A stretch of DNA of 64,000 bases from Sphingomonas sp. (GCF_030145815.1 NZ_JAIXHL010000001.1:248001-312000), one strand, 5' to 3'. Positions 26,842-35,578 are shown, counted from the stretch's first letter. The notes: generated by a model from the letters alone, not told the origin. Program-made: numbers and translations.

Positions 26842-27326
26842 ACCACCAGGTCGCGCAGGACCGTGTCGAGCAGGAGGACGAGGGCGGCATCGGTGCGCGC
26901 CTCCTCGTCACGCGAGACGGTCAGCGTGCGGACCAGTTCGTCCTGATTCATGCGCCGGGCTAGGCCGATCGCGGTTTCATAGCTGACCCGTTCGGCCTGC
27001 TTTCCCTTGCGGAACGCGCCGACCAAAGCCGTGTCGCGCAGCGGGCCCGGGGCGATCGTGTCGGCGTCGCGCGCAGCATCGTCGAGGATCGCGCGCAGCC
27101 AGATATTGGGTGGACCCTCGACCTCGCCATCCAGGGCTGTGATTGCGGACGTCAGTCGCCCGGCTTGCGCCTGTGCGGCGCGCGCCTCTTCGGCGAGATA
27201 GGTGCCGATCCGGTAGGATGCGTTACGTTGCAACTCTGCCGACCGTTCGATCCATGCCAGTTCGGCATCATACAAATCCTGGAGCGCGACGATCAGTAAC
27301 GCGCGTGGTGTATCGGTGTCAGCCAT
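26838..27326 (-). CDS. Ferritin-like DUF892/YciF-type protein
   Basis: 162 residues, almost wholly helical. [20 protein letters not shown] is the typical first helix of the DUF892/YciF ferritin-like family, followed by [17 protein letters not shown] and by a late [15 protein letters not shown] helix. Carboxylates that could bind a di-iron site are present, but I cannot show a full set. Such proteins are often stress-induced. ATG 27326 is the natural start. Confidence 0.65.
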   Translation of the reverse strand: MADTDTPRALLIVALQDLYDAELAWIERSAELQRNASYRIGTYLAEEARAAQAQAGRLTSAITALDGEVEGPPNIWLRAILDDAARDADTIAPGPLRDTALVGAFRKGKQAERVSYETAIGLARRMNQDELVRTLTVSRDEEARTDAALVLLLDTVLRDLVV

Positions 27327-27415
27327 GGTCGCAGAACGTCTGACGGCCCTGTGCGGTCCCTAACAAAATCGGTCAAATGCTGGCGGGTGGGACCTGCGCA
27401 CGATACGCAGGGGGC

Positions 27416-28078
27416 ATGGCCACATTCGTCCATTTGACCAGCCATCGCAACCTGCCCGGCATCCGGCGCGGGGGGATCGCCTTCGTGAAGCGGGACGGAT
27501 GGCGGCCCGACCGCATTTATGCGTTGCCGGTGACGCGGGAGTTCAACATCGCGCATCAATGGCTGCGCGAGTTGCGGCGGATGGGCGGGGGGACGATCGC
27601 GGGGGTCTATTTCCGCATCCCCGATGACGAGATGGTCGAGGTGTCGCACTATAACGGCACCCCGGTGACGATGCGCGCAGCCGAGGCGGTTGCGCTGATG
27701 CTCGCCGCCGAGCAGCGCGACCCGGCTGCGGCCCGGGCGGCGGACAAGGCGTCGAAGGCAGTGCAGCGCGGGCGGGCGCTGCCGTCTTCGCCCGAGGGGT
27801 TTCAGGTGACGATTGCGCGTCCGATCGCGCGGAGCGAAATCCTGCGCTTCAAGATGCTGCCGCAGGTTACGGGCTGGCGCTACATGCCCGGCGCGAACGG
27901 GACGGCGCCGTGCGGGTGCGTGTGCTGCATGAAAGGCAGTTTCGGCGTCCGCAAGCTGGAGCGGCGGCTGGAGGCGGATGAGGCGGCGGGGCGGACGTCG
28001 AAAGTACAGATGTTCGGGCGCGAGGAGGCTTCGTTTGCGCGGGTGGCGCGGTTGAGGGCGCGGGCGGGGCGGGATTGA
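27416..28078 (+). CDS. Unknown protein with a possible ART/DarT-like N-terminus
   Basis: 220 residues. AGGGGG precedes ATG 27416; the frame extends 13 codons further up without an SD. The N-terminus FVHLTSHRNLPGIRRGGI resembles the H-x-T-x-x-x-N-L-x-x-I opening of DarT-like ADP-ribosyltransferases. The middle has REFNIAHQWLRELRRM, and the end has a cysteine cluster (PCGCVCCMKG) and a basic tail. The resemblance is by eye only. No antitoxin-like partner is adjacent: the flanks are a DUF892 gene and a repeat. Confidence 0.7.
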   Translation: MATFVHLTSHRNLPGIRRGGIAFVKRDGWRPDRIYALPVTREFNIAHQWLRELRRMGGGTIAGVYFRIPDDEMVEVSHYNGTPVTMRAAEAVALMLAAEQRDPAAARAADKASKAVQRGRALPSSPEGFQVTIARPIARSEILRFKMLPQVTGWRYMPGANGTAPCGCVCCMKGSFGVRKLERRLEADEAAGRTSKVQMFGREEASFARVARLRARAGRD

Positions 28079-28090
28079 ACTCCCCCGATC

Positions 28091-28165
28091 CGTTTGCCCT
28101 GAGCTTGTCGAAGGGCCGAAGCCACCGCTGTCTGGGATCGCCCTTCGACAAGCTCAGGGCAAACG
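28091..28165. repeat. Interspersed inverted repeat with 25-bp arms, copy b
   Basis: Two perfect 25-bp arms (28091-28115 and 28141-28165) beginning cgtttgccctgagcttgtcg flank an asymmetric 25-nt spacer containing ccgaagccaccgctgtc. It lies between two convergent genes and could fold into a very stable hairpin in either transcript. Confidence 0.9.
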
Positions 28166-28194
28166 GTGGTTGGATTGTCCCATCCCCGACCCCA

Positions 28195-28761
28195 CTACGG
28201 CAACGCCACCTGTCCCATCACATTGCCTGCCGGGGAATAGCGGCAGACCAAAACATCCTCGCGCGCGTTGCTGGCGAGGGCGCAACCGACGCGGGTGGTG
28301 CGCGACCAGATGATCTGGGCATAGTGACCGGCATCGACGAAGCGACCGGTGGCGCTGATGTTCGGGATCGGGCGGTTGAGATAGTCGCGCTTCTCCGCGA
28401 CCCAATGACCGGCCATTTCTTCGTAGCGATAGGCGCTTCGGGTGCCTTTCCAGAGATTTTCGCCCTGTGCCGCCGGGCCGCGCGGTTGTTTGGCGTGCTC
28501 GAACTTGCCGCTGCGGGCGAGGTCGCGGGCGTAGCTGGCGGCATCGCGGGCGAGGGCTTCGTCCCAGGTCAGCGGCGGCACCTTCACCGCGGCGCGGGCG
28601 GCGTTGTGCGCGTCGAGCATCGCGGTGCGGAGGCGTTCGGCGCCGCGCGGGGCGGGTTCGAGCGACTCGCGGCGCTCGACGAACTGCCTCGGCGCTTCGT
28701 TCTGCGGCGGCGCGCCCGGGGGCAAGCAGGCGGCGAGGAGCAGGAGGGGGAGGAGCAGCAT
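28195..28761 (-). CDS. CAP (SCP/PR-1) domain lipoprotein
   Basis: 188 residues. Signal and lipobox LLLLAAC. The CAP domain runs from MLDAHNAARAAVKVPPLTWD through SGKFEHAKQP and GENLWKG to AGHYAQIIWSRTTRVGCAL and VLVCRYSPAGNVMGQ, with the conserved His and Glu of the CAP cavity and paired cysteines. The role of bacterial CAP proteins is poorly known. Start uncertain: ATG 28761 has GAGG upstream; ATG 28788 (197 residues) would leave only 12 bases to the divergent hemW start. Confidence 0.88.
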   Translation of the reverse strand: MLLLPLLLLAACLPPGAPPQNEAPRQFVERRESLEPAPRGAERLRTAMLDAHNAARAAVKVPPLTWDEALARDAASYARDLARSGKFEHAKQPRGPAAQGENLWKGTRSAYRYEEMAGHWVAEKRDYLNRPIPNISATGRFVDAGHYAQIIWSRTTRVGCALASNAREDVLVCRYSPAGNVMGQVALP

Positions 28762-28800
28762 CTTTCGGAAAACCTCGTTTCCGCGCATAGCGCGCGCAAC

Positions 28801-29940
28801 ATGAATGGTTCCGAACCGAATGCTGCGGCTCCGCTGGCGCTTTACGTCCACTGGCCGTTCTGCGTGTCCAAATGCCCCTATTGCGATTTCAACAGCCATG
28901 TCCGCGAGGTGGTGGACCAGGATGCGTGGCGCAATGCGCTGCTCGCCGACCTGGGTTATGAGGCGGCGCTGCTGCCCGGGCGGCGGCTGGGGTCGATCTT
29001 TTTCGGGGGCGGCACGCCGTCGCTGATGCCGCCCGAAACGGTGGCAGCGGTGATCGACGCGGCGGTGGCGGCGTGGTCGCCGCAGGGCGATCTGGAAGTG
29101 ACGCTGGAGGCCAATCCGTCATCGGTCGAGGCGGCGCGCTTCGCCGATCTGGCGGCGGCGGGGGTCAATCGCGTGTCGCTGGGGTTGCAGGCGCTCGACG
29201 GTGATGCGTTGGCGTTTCTGGGGCGGGCGCATGGCGTGGCCGAGGGGCTGGGGGCGCTGGCGACGGCGCAGCGGCTTTTCGGGCGGGTGAGCTTTGACCT
29301 GATCTATGCGCGGCCGGGGCAATCGGTGGCGGATTGGGAGGCGGAGCTGGCCCGCGCGCTGAGCTTCGGGACCGAACATCTGTCGCTGTATCAGCTGACG
29401 ATCGAGCCGGGGACGCGCTTTGCGACGCTGGCGGCGAAGGGTGATCTGGTGATCCCGGATGCGGATGCGGCGGCGGATCTGTGGGATGTCACGCAGGCGC
29501 TGACCGGCGCGGCGGGGCTGCCGCTGTACGAAGTGTCGAACCATGCGCGGCCGGGGGCGGAGAGCCGGCATAATCTGAGCTATTGGCGCTACACCGATTA
29601 TGCCGGGGTTGGGCCGGGCGCGCATGGGCGGCGCGGCGGGTGCGCGACGGTGCGACACAAGAAACCGGAGAACTGGCTGAACGCCGTCACGCGCAACGGG
29701 CATGGGGTGCAGGAAGAGGTTGTGTTGGCCGCCACCGAGCGCGCGACCGAGGCGCTGGTGATGGGGCTAAGGCTGGCCGAGGGGGTCGATCTGGGGCGGA
29801 TCGGGGTGGAGTATGTCGATCTTCCCGCTGTGGAGCGGCTCGCGGGGCACGGGTTGATCGTGCGCGAAGGCGATCGGCTGCGGGTTACCGCCGCCGGGAT
29901 GCCGGTGCTAGAGGGGATCTTGCGGGAGGTGGTCCGCTAA
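28801..29940 (+). CDS. hemW: Radical SAM heme chaperone HemW (formerly HemN-like)
   Basis: 379 residues. HemW binds heme and a 4Fe-4S cluster and delivers heme to proteins; it is not the coproporphyrinogen dehydrogenase it is often called. The cluster motif CVSKCPYCDF supplies Cys21, Cys25 and Cys28; GGGTPSLM and the SAM-binding strands follow, and the C-terminal HemN-type domain ends at VLEGILREV. ATG 28801 is chosen; the frame is open upstream through the antisense CAP gene. Its stop abuts a multi-hairpin repeat. Confidence 0.93.
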   Translation: MNGSEPNAAAPLALYVHWPFCVSKCPYCDFNSHVREVVDQDAWRNALLADLGYEAALLPGRRLGSIFFGGGTPSLMPPETVAAVIDAAVAAWSPQGDLEVTLEANPSSVEAARFADLAAAGVNRVSLGLQALDGDALAFLGRAHGVAEGLGALATAQRLFGRVSFDLIYARPGQSVADWEAELARALSFGTEHLSLYQLTIEPGTRFATLAAKGDLVIPDADAAADLWDVTQALTGAAGLPLYEVSNHARPGAESRHNLSYWRYTDYAGVGPGAHGRRGGCATVRHKKPENWLNAVTRNGHGVQEEVVLAATERATEALVMGLRLAEGVDLGRIGVEYVDLPAVERLAGHGLIVREGDRLRVTAAGMPVLEGILREVVR

Positions 29941-30108
29941 ATTCCTCCCCTGCGCCGCAGGGGAGGTGGCAGCACGCAGTGCTGACGGAGGGGCCGCCGC
30001 TGCAAGCGGCGGTGTTTTGCCGAGCTGTCTAACGGCCGCCTGCGCGGCCGCCCCTCCACCACCCGCTACGCGGGCGGTCCCCCTCCCCCAGCAAGCTGGG
30101 GGAGGAAT
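29941..30108. repeat. Multi-hairpin interspersed element (cctcccc family), copy 3
   Basis: Starts at the base after the hemW stop (attcctcccctgcgccgcag) and ends at gggaggaat five bases before the stop codon of the convergent LpoA-like gene. Internal hairpins are gcagcacgcagtgctgac, a ccgccgc...gcggcgg stem, ggccgcctgcgcggcc and ccacccgctacgcgggcgg. At 168 bp it is the longest copy in the window and probably serves both convergent genes. Confidence 0.85.
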
Positions 30109-30113
30109 TGCGC

Positions 30114-31313
30114 TTACCGTCCGAACCCCTGCGGCGCAGGCGACACCGTCACGGTGGTGCCACCGCGGATTTCCTGCACCTCCAGCGCGCGTTCGGCGAC
30201 GCCGTCGCGGCCGAAGCGGAAGGCTCCGTCGATGCCGCCGAACCCGCCTTCGTCGCTGAGGCGACCGGTTGGGAAATTGTCGCCCGGGCGCCAGTCGCGC
30301 GCGATCCGCACGGTGAGCAGCACTGCATCATAGCCGAGCGTCGAGAGGCGATAGGGCGCGGCGCCAAAGCGGGCGCGATACTTGTTGGCATAGGTGCGGT
30401 AGAGCGTGTCCGACACGCTTGCGAACCAGCTACCGTTGAGCGCGGTCATGCCGCCAACGGCCGAATCGCTGTTCCACAATTCGGTGCCGAGCACCTTCGC
30501 ATTGGCGTTGGCGCGGCGGATGCCGGGGACGGCGGTGACTGCGCCGCTCGCGCTGTCGGCGATCAGCACTGCCTGGAACGGCGAGCGGGCGAGGCGGGCG
30601 ATTGCCGCGTTCATCGCGGGCGCGCCGCGATTATAGGTTTCGAGCGCGGTGACCTTGCCGCCCGCACCCTCGACCGCGCGGAGGAAGGCGGTGCTGGCGC
30701 GGTCGCCATAGAGGCCGGTCGGCATCAGCCCGGCGAATTCGGTGACGCCGCTGCGGCGCGCATAATCGACCACGCGCTCGATCGACTGGGCGGGGGTATA
30801 GCCCATCACATAGGTGCCGTTGCCGGCGACGCCGGTGTCGTTCGAGAAGCTGAGCACCGGCACTCCGGCGCGGCGCGCGAGCGGGGCGATGGCGCGGGCG
30901 TCTTCGGCAAGCAACGGCCCCAGGATCAGCTTGTTGCCATCTGCCAGCGCGCGGGTCACGGCGGCAGTCGCGCCGAGCGCGGTGTCATAGGTGGTGATGC
31001 GGACATTGTCCGCCTTGAGATCGAGGATCGCGAGTTGCGTCGCGTTGGCGAGGCTGCGGCCGATCCCGGCATTGGTGCCCGACAGCGGCACGAGCAGGGC
31101 GACGCGGTGCCGCTCCGTATCCGCTTCGGGCAGGCCCGGGCGGACCGGGGGCGGGGTGGTCGGGCGGACCGGCTGGGTCGGGCCGGGGCGCACCGGCTCG
31201 GGCGGCGGGGCCGAGGGGCGGACGCAGGCGGACAGCGCAAGCGCGGCGCCGATGACGATTCCCCGAATGATCCGCGACATGCCCGGTTGGCGTTTCGCTG
31301 CTGCCTCTGCCAT
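30114..31313 (-). CDS. LpoA-like lipoprotein (penicillin-binding protein activator)
   Basis: 399 residues. A basic N-terminus is followed by a lipobox (ALALSAC), then a proline-rich linker (PPPEPVRPGPTQPVRPTTPP) and a periplasmic type I ligand-binding domain from VALLVPLSGTNAGIGRSLAN onward. LpoA in Escherichia coli activates PBP1a; the neighbours rsmI and yraN here reproduce the yraL-yraM(lpoA)-yraN cluster. GGGGAA supports ATG 31313; ATG 31280 is an alternative. It lacks the N-terminal TPR domain of enterobacterial LpoA. Confidence 0.88.
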   Translation of the reverse strand: MAEAAAKRQPGMSRIIRGIVIGAALALSACVRPSAPPPEPVRPGPTQPVRPTTPPPVRPGLPEADTERHRVALLVPLSGTNAGIGRSLANATQLAILDLKADNVRITTYDTALGATAAVTRALADGNKLILGPLLAEDARAIAPLARRAGVPVLSFSNDTGVAGNGTYVMGYTPAQSIERVVDYARRSGVTEFAGLMPTGLYGDRASTAFLRAVEGAGGKVTALETYNRGAPAMNAAIARLARSPFQAVLIADSASGAVTAVPGIRRANANAKVLGTELWNSDSAVGGMTALNGSWFASVSDTLYRTYANKYRARFGAAPYRLSTLGYDAVLLTVRIARDWRPGDNFPTGRLSDEGGFGGIDGAFRFGRDGVAERALEVQEIRGGTTVTVSPAPQGFGR

Positions 31314-31324
31314 GACGTTCCCCA

Positions 31325-32158
31325 ATGACTTCTGTTCTCGAGCCCGGCCTCTACATCGTCGCGACGCCGATCGGCAATCTCGGCGATCTTTCCCCGCGTG
31401 CGTCTGAAATACTCCTGAACGCCGATGTGGTTGCGGTTGAGGACTCGCGTGTGACAGCGGGGCTGTTCCGCCACCTGGGCGCAAAGCGGCCGATGACGCC
31501 GTATCACGACCATAATGCGGAGGCGGTGCGGCCCGGCCTCGTGGCGCGGATGGCGACGCAGGCGGTGGCTTTGGTGTCGGACGCGGGGACGCCGCTGATT
31601 TCCGACCCGGGCTACAAGCTGGTGCGCGATGCGCGCGCGGCGGGGCATGCGGTGGTGACGATTCCCGGGCCGTGTGCGGGGATCGCGGCGCTGACGCTGG
31701 CCGGGCTGCCGACCGACCGGTTTTTGTTCATGGGATTTTTGCCGAGCAAGCAGCAGGCGCGGGCCGAGGCGATTGCCGAAGTGGCGGGGGTGCGCGCGAC
31801 TCTGGTCTTCTACGAAAGCGGGCCGCGGTTGTCGGCGGCGCTGGCGGCGCTGGCCGAGGGGCTGGGGGATCGCGAGGCGGCGGTGGCGCGCGAGATCACC
31901 AAGAAGTTCGAGGAATGCGTGACGGGGTCGCTGACCGAGCTGTCGGCGCGCTATGCCGAGGGCGGGCCGAAGGGCGAGATCGTCGTGGTGGTCGCCCCGC
32001 CGGGCGAGGCGGCGCCGGCGAGCGCCGAGGATGCCGATGCGGCGCTGGCCGAGGCGCTGACGCGGCTGCCAGTGTCGAAGGCGGCGGGCGAGGTGGCCAA
32101 GCGGCTGGGGCTGGACCGCAAGGCGCTGTACGCGCGGGCGATGGAACTCAAGGGGTGA
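31325..32158 (+). CDS. rsmI: 16S rRNA (cytidine(1402)-2'-O)-methyltransferase
   Basis: 277 residues of the SAM-dependent tetrapyrrole-methylase fold. It methylates the ribose of C1402 in the decoding centre. Motifs: GLYIVATPIGNLGDLSPRA at the start, VEDSRVTAGLFRHL, LVSDAGTPLISDPGYKLV, TIPGPCAGIAAL and REITKKFEE. ATG 31325 lies 11 bases from the divergent LpoA-like start, so the promoters must overlap the coding regions. The gene ends in a GTGA overlap with yraN. Confidence 0.96.
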   Translation: MTSVLEPGLYIVATPIGNLGDLSPRASEILLNADVVAVEDSRVTAGLFRHLGAKRPMTPYHDHNAEAVRPGLVARMATQAVALVSDAGTPLISDPGYKLVRDARAAGHAVVTIPGPCAGIAALTLAGLPTDRFLFMGFLPSKQQARAEAIAEVAGVRATLVFYESGPRLSAALAALAEGLGDREAAVAREITKKFEECVTGSLTELSARYAEGGPKGEIVVVVAPPGEAAPASAEDADAALAEALTRLPVSKAAGEVAKRLGLDRKALYARAMELKG

Positions 32159-32508
32159 GGGACCGCCGCGCCGCCGAACAGTCCGGCCGCGATGGGGAGA
32201 CGCGGGCGGCGTGGTATTTGCGGCTGCGCGGGTGGCGGATTCTGGATCGGCGGGTGCGGACGCCGGCGGGGGAGGTCGATCTGGTGGCGAAGCGCGGCAA
32301 GCTGGTGGCGTTTGTCGAGGTCAAGGCGCGCAAGTCTGCGGCGGAGCTGGACTTTGCCATCGACGAGCGGCGGCTGGCGCGGGTTGCGGCGGCGGCGGAA
32401 TATCTGATGCCGCGTTTTGCCGCGAACGGCGAGGATATCCGGGTCGATGTCCTGTTGCTCGCGCCGGGCGTGCGGCCGCGGCATATCGAGAATGCGTGGA
32501 TTGGGTGA
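32155..32508 (+). CDS. YraN family (UPF0102) endonuclease-like protein
   Basis: 117 residues. The restriction-endonuclease-like core shows GEVDLVAKRGKLVAFVEVKAR, the D...ExK arrangement of PD-(D/E)xK nucleases. The N-terminal GRDGETRAAWYLRLRGWRIL is typical of UPF0102. The GTG start at 32155 overlaps the rsmI stop. The family is widespread and often near rsmI; a DNA-processing role is presumed. Confidence 0.93.
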   Translation: MRDRRAAEQSGRDGETRAAWYLRLRGWRILDRRVRTPAGEVDLVAKRGKLVAFVEVKARKSAAELDFAIDERRLARVAAAAEYLMPRFAANGEDIRVDVLLLAPGVRPRHIENAWIG

Positions 32509-32535
32509 CAAACCCTCATGTCGTTCCCATCTCCC

Positions 32536-32621
32536 GCTCACGCTGAGCTTGTCGAAGCGTCGTCCTTTATTTTACCGGGGCGCTCAAGAAAACCTGCCCT
32601 TCGACAAGCTCAGGGCGAACG
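32536..32621. repeat. Interspersed inverted repeat (ctgagcttgtcgaag family), copy c
   Basis: 15-bp perfect arms at 32543-32557 and 32599-32613, with flanking partial complementarity. The spacer (about 41 nt, AT-richer) differs from the 25-nt conserved spacer of the copies at 28.1, 34.2 and 40.6 kb. Its right border runs directly into the GGAGG ribosome site of gshB. Confidence 0.85.
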
Positions 32622-32633
32622 GAGGTGTGGTTC

Positions 32634-33596
32634 GTGACCCGACAATTGACCGTCGCCGTGCAGATGGACCCGCTCGATTCGATCAACATCGCGGGCGATT
32701 CGACCTTTGCGCTGATGCTGTCGGCGCAGGTGCGCGGGCATCGGCTGTTCCATTATGCGCCCGAGGCGCTGAACTATGCCGATGGGCGGGTGTGGGCGAA
32801 GGCGCATCCGGTGACGGTGCAGCGAGTCGCGGGCGATCATTTCAGCTTTGGCGATCCGGTCAGCCTGAATCTGGGCGACGAGGCTGACGTGGTGCTGATG
32901 CGGCAGGATCCGCCGTTCGACCTGGGCTATATCACCGCGACGCATCTGCTCGAGCGGATCGCCGACCGGACATTGGTGGTCAACGATCCGGCCAGCGTGC
33001 GCAATGCGCCCGAGAAGGTATGGGTGCTCGATTATGCGCGCTTCATGCCGCCGACGCTGATCACGCGCGACTATGACGAGGCGAAGGCGTTCCTGGCTAA
33101 GCACGGCGCGATCGTGGTCAAGCCGCTGCACGGCAATGGCGGCAAGGCGATCTTCAAGATCGACGGTAATGGTGCGAACCTGTCGTCGCTGATCGAGGTG
33201 TTCAACACCGCGTACCGCGAGCCGCACATGGTGCAGGCGTTCCTTCCCGATGTGGCGAAGGGCGACAAGCGCATCGTGCTGGTCGATGGCGAGGTGGCGG
33301 GCGCGGTCAATCGCGTGCCGGGCGAGGGCGAGATCCGGTCGAACCTGGCGGTCGGCGGGACCGCGGCGAAGACCGAGCTGACCGCCAAGGAAGCCGAGAT
33401 TTGCGCGGCTTTGGGGCCGGAGCTCAAGCGGCGCGGGCTGATCTTTGTCGGGATCGACGTGATCGGCGGCGAGTGGCTGACCGAGATTAACGTGACGTCG
33501 CCGACCGGCATCGTCGCGATCGACCGGTTCAACGGGACCGACACCGCCGCCATGATCTGGGATGCGATCGAGCGCCGCGTCGCTGCGCGCGGCTGA
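32634..33596 (+). CDS. gshB: Glutathione synthase
   Basis: 320 residues. It joins gamma-glutamylcysteine and glycine. Start MTRQLTVAVQMDPLDSINIA, the LMRQDPPFDLGYITATHLLE substrate motif, the ATP-grasp segment VVKPLHGNGGKAIFKI and the C-terminal GIDVIGGEWLTEINVTSPTG are all as in GshB. GGAGGTG at 32621-32627 fixes the GTG at 32634. That SD is at the very edge of an interspersed repeat. A possible terminator overlaps the 3' end. gloA and gloB, which depend on glutathione, lie 0.8 kb downstream. Confidence 0.95.
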   Translation: MTRQLTVAVQMDPLDSINIAGDSTFALMLSAQVRGHRLFHYAPEALNYADGRVWAKAHPVTVQRVAGDHFSFGDPVSLNLGDEADVVLMRQDPPFDLGYITATHLLERIADRTLVVNDPASVRNAPEKVWVLDYARFMPPTLITRDYDEAKAFLAKHGAIVVKPLHGNGGKAIFKIDGNGANLSSLIEVFNTAYREPHMVQAFLPDVAKGDKRIVLVDGEVAGAVNRVPGEGEIRSNLAVGGTAAKTELTAKEAEICAALGPELKRRGLIFVGIDVIGGEWLTEINVTSPTGIVAIDRFNGTDTAAMIWDAIERRVAARG

Positions 33597-33607
33597 TCCC
33601 TTTTTTT
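33574..33607 (+). terminator. Possible gshB terminator
   Basis: GCCGCG (33574-33579) pairs with CGCGGC (33588-33593) across eight bases within the last codons of gshB; TGATCCC then separates it from a run of seven T. The T-run is further from the stem than in a classical terminator. Confidence 0.35.
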
Positions 33608-33632
33608 CCCTGATTAGCGTTTGGCGTCCCTT

Positions 33633-34235
33633 ATGACCGAATTCATTCTGAACCTGATCGCCTGGGGCGGATATGTCGGGATTTTCATCCTGATGACGCT
33701 GGAGAATGTGTTTCCGCCGATTCCGTCGGAGGTGATCATGGGCTTTGGCGGGATGGCGGTGGCGCGCGGCGACATGGACATGACCCCGCTGTTGATCGTC
33801 GCGACGCTTGGCACGACGGCGGGCAATATGGTGTGGTACGGCATCGGGCGCTGGATCGGGATCGCGCGGCTGAAGCCGTTCGTCGATCGCTATGGGCGCT
33901 GGCTGACGCTGACCTGGGACGAGGTCGAGCAGCTCAACCGCTTCTTCAACCGGCACGGGCTGTGGGTGGTGTTCTTCTTCCGCTTCCTGCCGACGTTCCG
34001 CACAATGATCTCGCTGCCTGCGGGCATGGCGAAGATGGGGATGCCGCGCTTCCTGCTGGCGACGTTCGTCGGGAGCGCGATCTGGAATGCGGTGCTGGCC
34101 TATGCTGGGCTGTTGCTTGGGTCGCGGTTCGAGGAGCTGCAGGTCTATGTCGGGCCGGTCGCAATTCTCACGACGGCTGCGGTGGTGGTGGTGTGGGCCT
34201 ATCGCGTGGTGACGTGGAACAAGCGGGTTAGGTAA
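33633..34235 (+). CDS. DedA family inner-membrane protein
   Basis: 200 residues. DedA/SNARE-associated proteins act in lipid-carrier (undecaprenyl phosphate) or phospholipid flipping and envelope homeostasis. The signature ENVFPPIPSEVIMGFGG near the N-terminus carries the conserved acidic and proline residues, and FFFRFLPTFRTMISLPAGMAKM has the conserved arginine pair. Re-entrant and transmembrane segments follow. ATG 33633 gives MTEFILNLIAWGGYVG. Probably monocistronic. Confidence 0.92.
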   Translation: MTEFILNLIAWGGYVGIFILMTLENVFPPIPSEVIMGFGGMAVARGDMDMTPLLIVATLGTTAGNMVWYGIGRWIGIARLKPFVDRYGRWLTLTWDEVEQLNRFFNRHGLWVVFFFRFLPTFRTMISLPAGMAKMGMPRFLLATFVGSAIWNAVLAYAGLLLGSRFEELQVYVGPVAILTTAAVVVVWAYRVVTWNKRVR

Positions 34236-34245
34236 TGCCCACCTC

Positions 34246-34320
34246 CGTTTGCCCTGAGCCTGTCGAAGGGCTTTGCTCGACAGCGGTGGCTTCGGCCCTT
34301 CGACAAGCTCAGGGCAAACG
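34246..34320. repeat. Interspersed inverted repeat with 25-bp arms, copy d
   Basis: Arms 34246-34270 and 34296-34320 differ by a single base in one arm (gagcctg versus gagcttg). The 25-nt spacer ends in gacagcggtggcttcgg, the reverse complement of the spacer core at 28.1 and 40.6 kb, so this copy is inserted in the opposite orientation. It lies between convergent DedA and gloB genes. Confidence 0.9.
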
Positions 34321-34329
34321 GCGGGTGGG

Positions 34330-35061
34330 TTAACCCCGGAAGCTGTCCTTCGCCGCGCGGCGTTCGGCCAGTTCCTCGGCTGACGCGGCGCGCATGAAGG
34401 GGTTGGTGGCGCGTTCGAGTGCGATGGTGGTCGGCACGGTCGGCAAGCCCTGCGCGCGCATCGCATCGACCTCGGCCATCCGTGCGACCAGTGCGGCGTT
34501 ATCCGGCTCAGCGACCAGCGCGTAGCGGCCGTTCGACTGGGTATATTCGTGCGCGCAATAGACGGTGGTTTCGCCGGGAAGCGCGGCGAGGCGCTGCATG
34601 TTCGCGAACATCTGCGCCGCCGTCCCTTCGAACAACCGGCCGCAGCCCATCGCGAACAGCGTATCGCCGACGAAGACGATCTCGGCCTCGGGGAGGTGGT
34701 ACGCGATATGGCCGGCGGTGTGGGCGGGGACGTCGATCACCCGCGCCGCGAAGTCGCCGAGCATGACCGTGTCGCCTTCGGCCACCAGCCGGTCGGCGGT
34801 CGGGATCTTTGCGGCCTCTGCGGCCGGGGCGGTGATGGTGCAGCCGGTCGCGGCCTTGATCGCGGCATTTCCGCCGGTGTGGTCGGGGTGCCAGTGGGTG
34901 TTCCAGATCGCCGAGATCGTCCAGCCGCGCGCTGCGGCGGCCTCCAGCACGGGTTCCGCTGCGGCGGGGTCGACGACGATCGTCTCCCCCGACGCGGCGT
35001 CATGCGCGAGCCAGATGTAATTGTCGCTGAGCGCGGGGATTCGGACGACCTCGATTGCCAT
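34330..35061 (-). CDS. gloB: Hydroxyacylglutathione hydrolase (glyoxalase II)
   Basis: 243 residues. It hydrolyses S-lactoylglutathione to lactate and glutathione. The metallo-beta-lactamase zinc motif NTHWHPDHTGGN has His56, His58, Asp60 and His61; GHIAYHLPEAEIVFVGDTLF supplies further ligands and CAHEYTQSN the last histidine. The C-terminal substrate domain is present. ATG 35061 shares one base with the gloA stop (TAATG), so the two glyoxalase genes are coupled. Confidence 0.95.
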   Translation of the reverse strand: MAIEVVRIPALSDNYIWLAHDAASGETIVVDPAAAEPVLEAAAARGWTISAIWNTHWHPDHTGGNAAIKAATGCTITAPAAEAAKIPTADRLVAEGDTVMLGDFAARVIDVPAHTAGHIAYHLPEAEIVFVGDTLFAMGCGRLFEGTAAQMFANMQRLAALPGETTVYCAHEYTQSNGRYALVAEPDNAALVARMAEVDAMRAQGLPTVPTTIALERATNPFMRAASAEELAERRAAKDSFRG

Positions 35062-35525
35062 TACCAGGCCCCGGTGTTGGGCATCGACGCCCAGGGTTCG
35101 GCGGGTTCGAGATGGCCGTCCTGCAGCAGTTCGACCGAGATGCCGTCCGGGCTGCGCACGAACGCCATATGGCCGTCGCGGGGCGGACGGTTGATCGTCA
35201 CGCCGGCGTCCATCAGCCGCTGGCAGGTTTCGTAGATATTCTCGACGCGATAGGCGAGATGGCCGAAATTGCGGCCGCCGGTGTAGACCTCGGGCGCGCT
35301 GCCATCCTCGGGCGGCCAGTTATAGGTGAGTTCCACCTCGGCACGCGGGCGGCCATCGCGCTCGGACGTTTCCGCCGCGATGTCGCCGGGGGCGGCGAGG
35401 AAGATCAGCGTGAAGCGACCCTTTTCGCTCTCCATCCGCCGGGTTTCCTTGAGGCCGAGCAGTTCGAAGAAGCGGATCGAGGCGTCCGGGTCGGTCACCC
35501 GGATCATGGTGTGGAGATAGTGCAT
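35061..35525 (-). CDS. gloA: Lactoylglutathione lyase (glyoxalase I)
   Basis: 154 residues. It isomerises the methylglyoxal-glutathione hemithioacetal. [20 protein letters not shown] is the classical start with the His metal ligand; VELTYNW gives a Glu ligand, [19 protein letters not shown] the second His, and [10 protein letters not shown] the last Glu. It is upstream of and coupled to gloB, giving a complete methylglyoxal detoxification operon near gshB. Confidence 0.95.
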   Translation of the reverse strand: MHYLHTMIRVTDPDASIRFFELLGLKETRRMESEKGRFTLIFLAAPGDIAAETSERDGRPRAEVELTYNWPPEDGSAPEVYTGGRNFGHLAYRVENIYETCQRLMDAGVTINRPPRDGHMAFVRSPDGISVELLQDGHLEPAEPWASMPNTGAW

Positions 35526-35578
35526 CGGGAGTCCCTGTCGCTGGTTTTGGCCAGAGATAGGAAAGATGGTGGCGGTTT

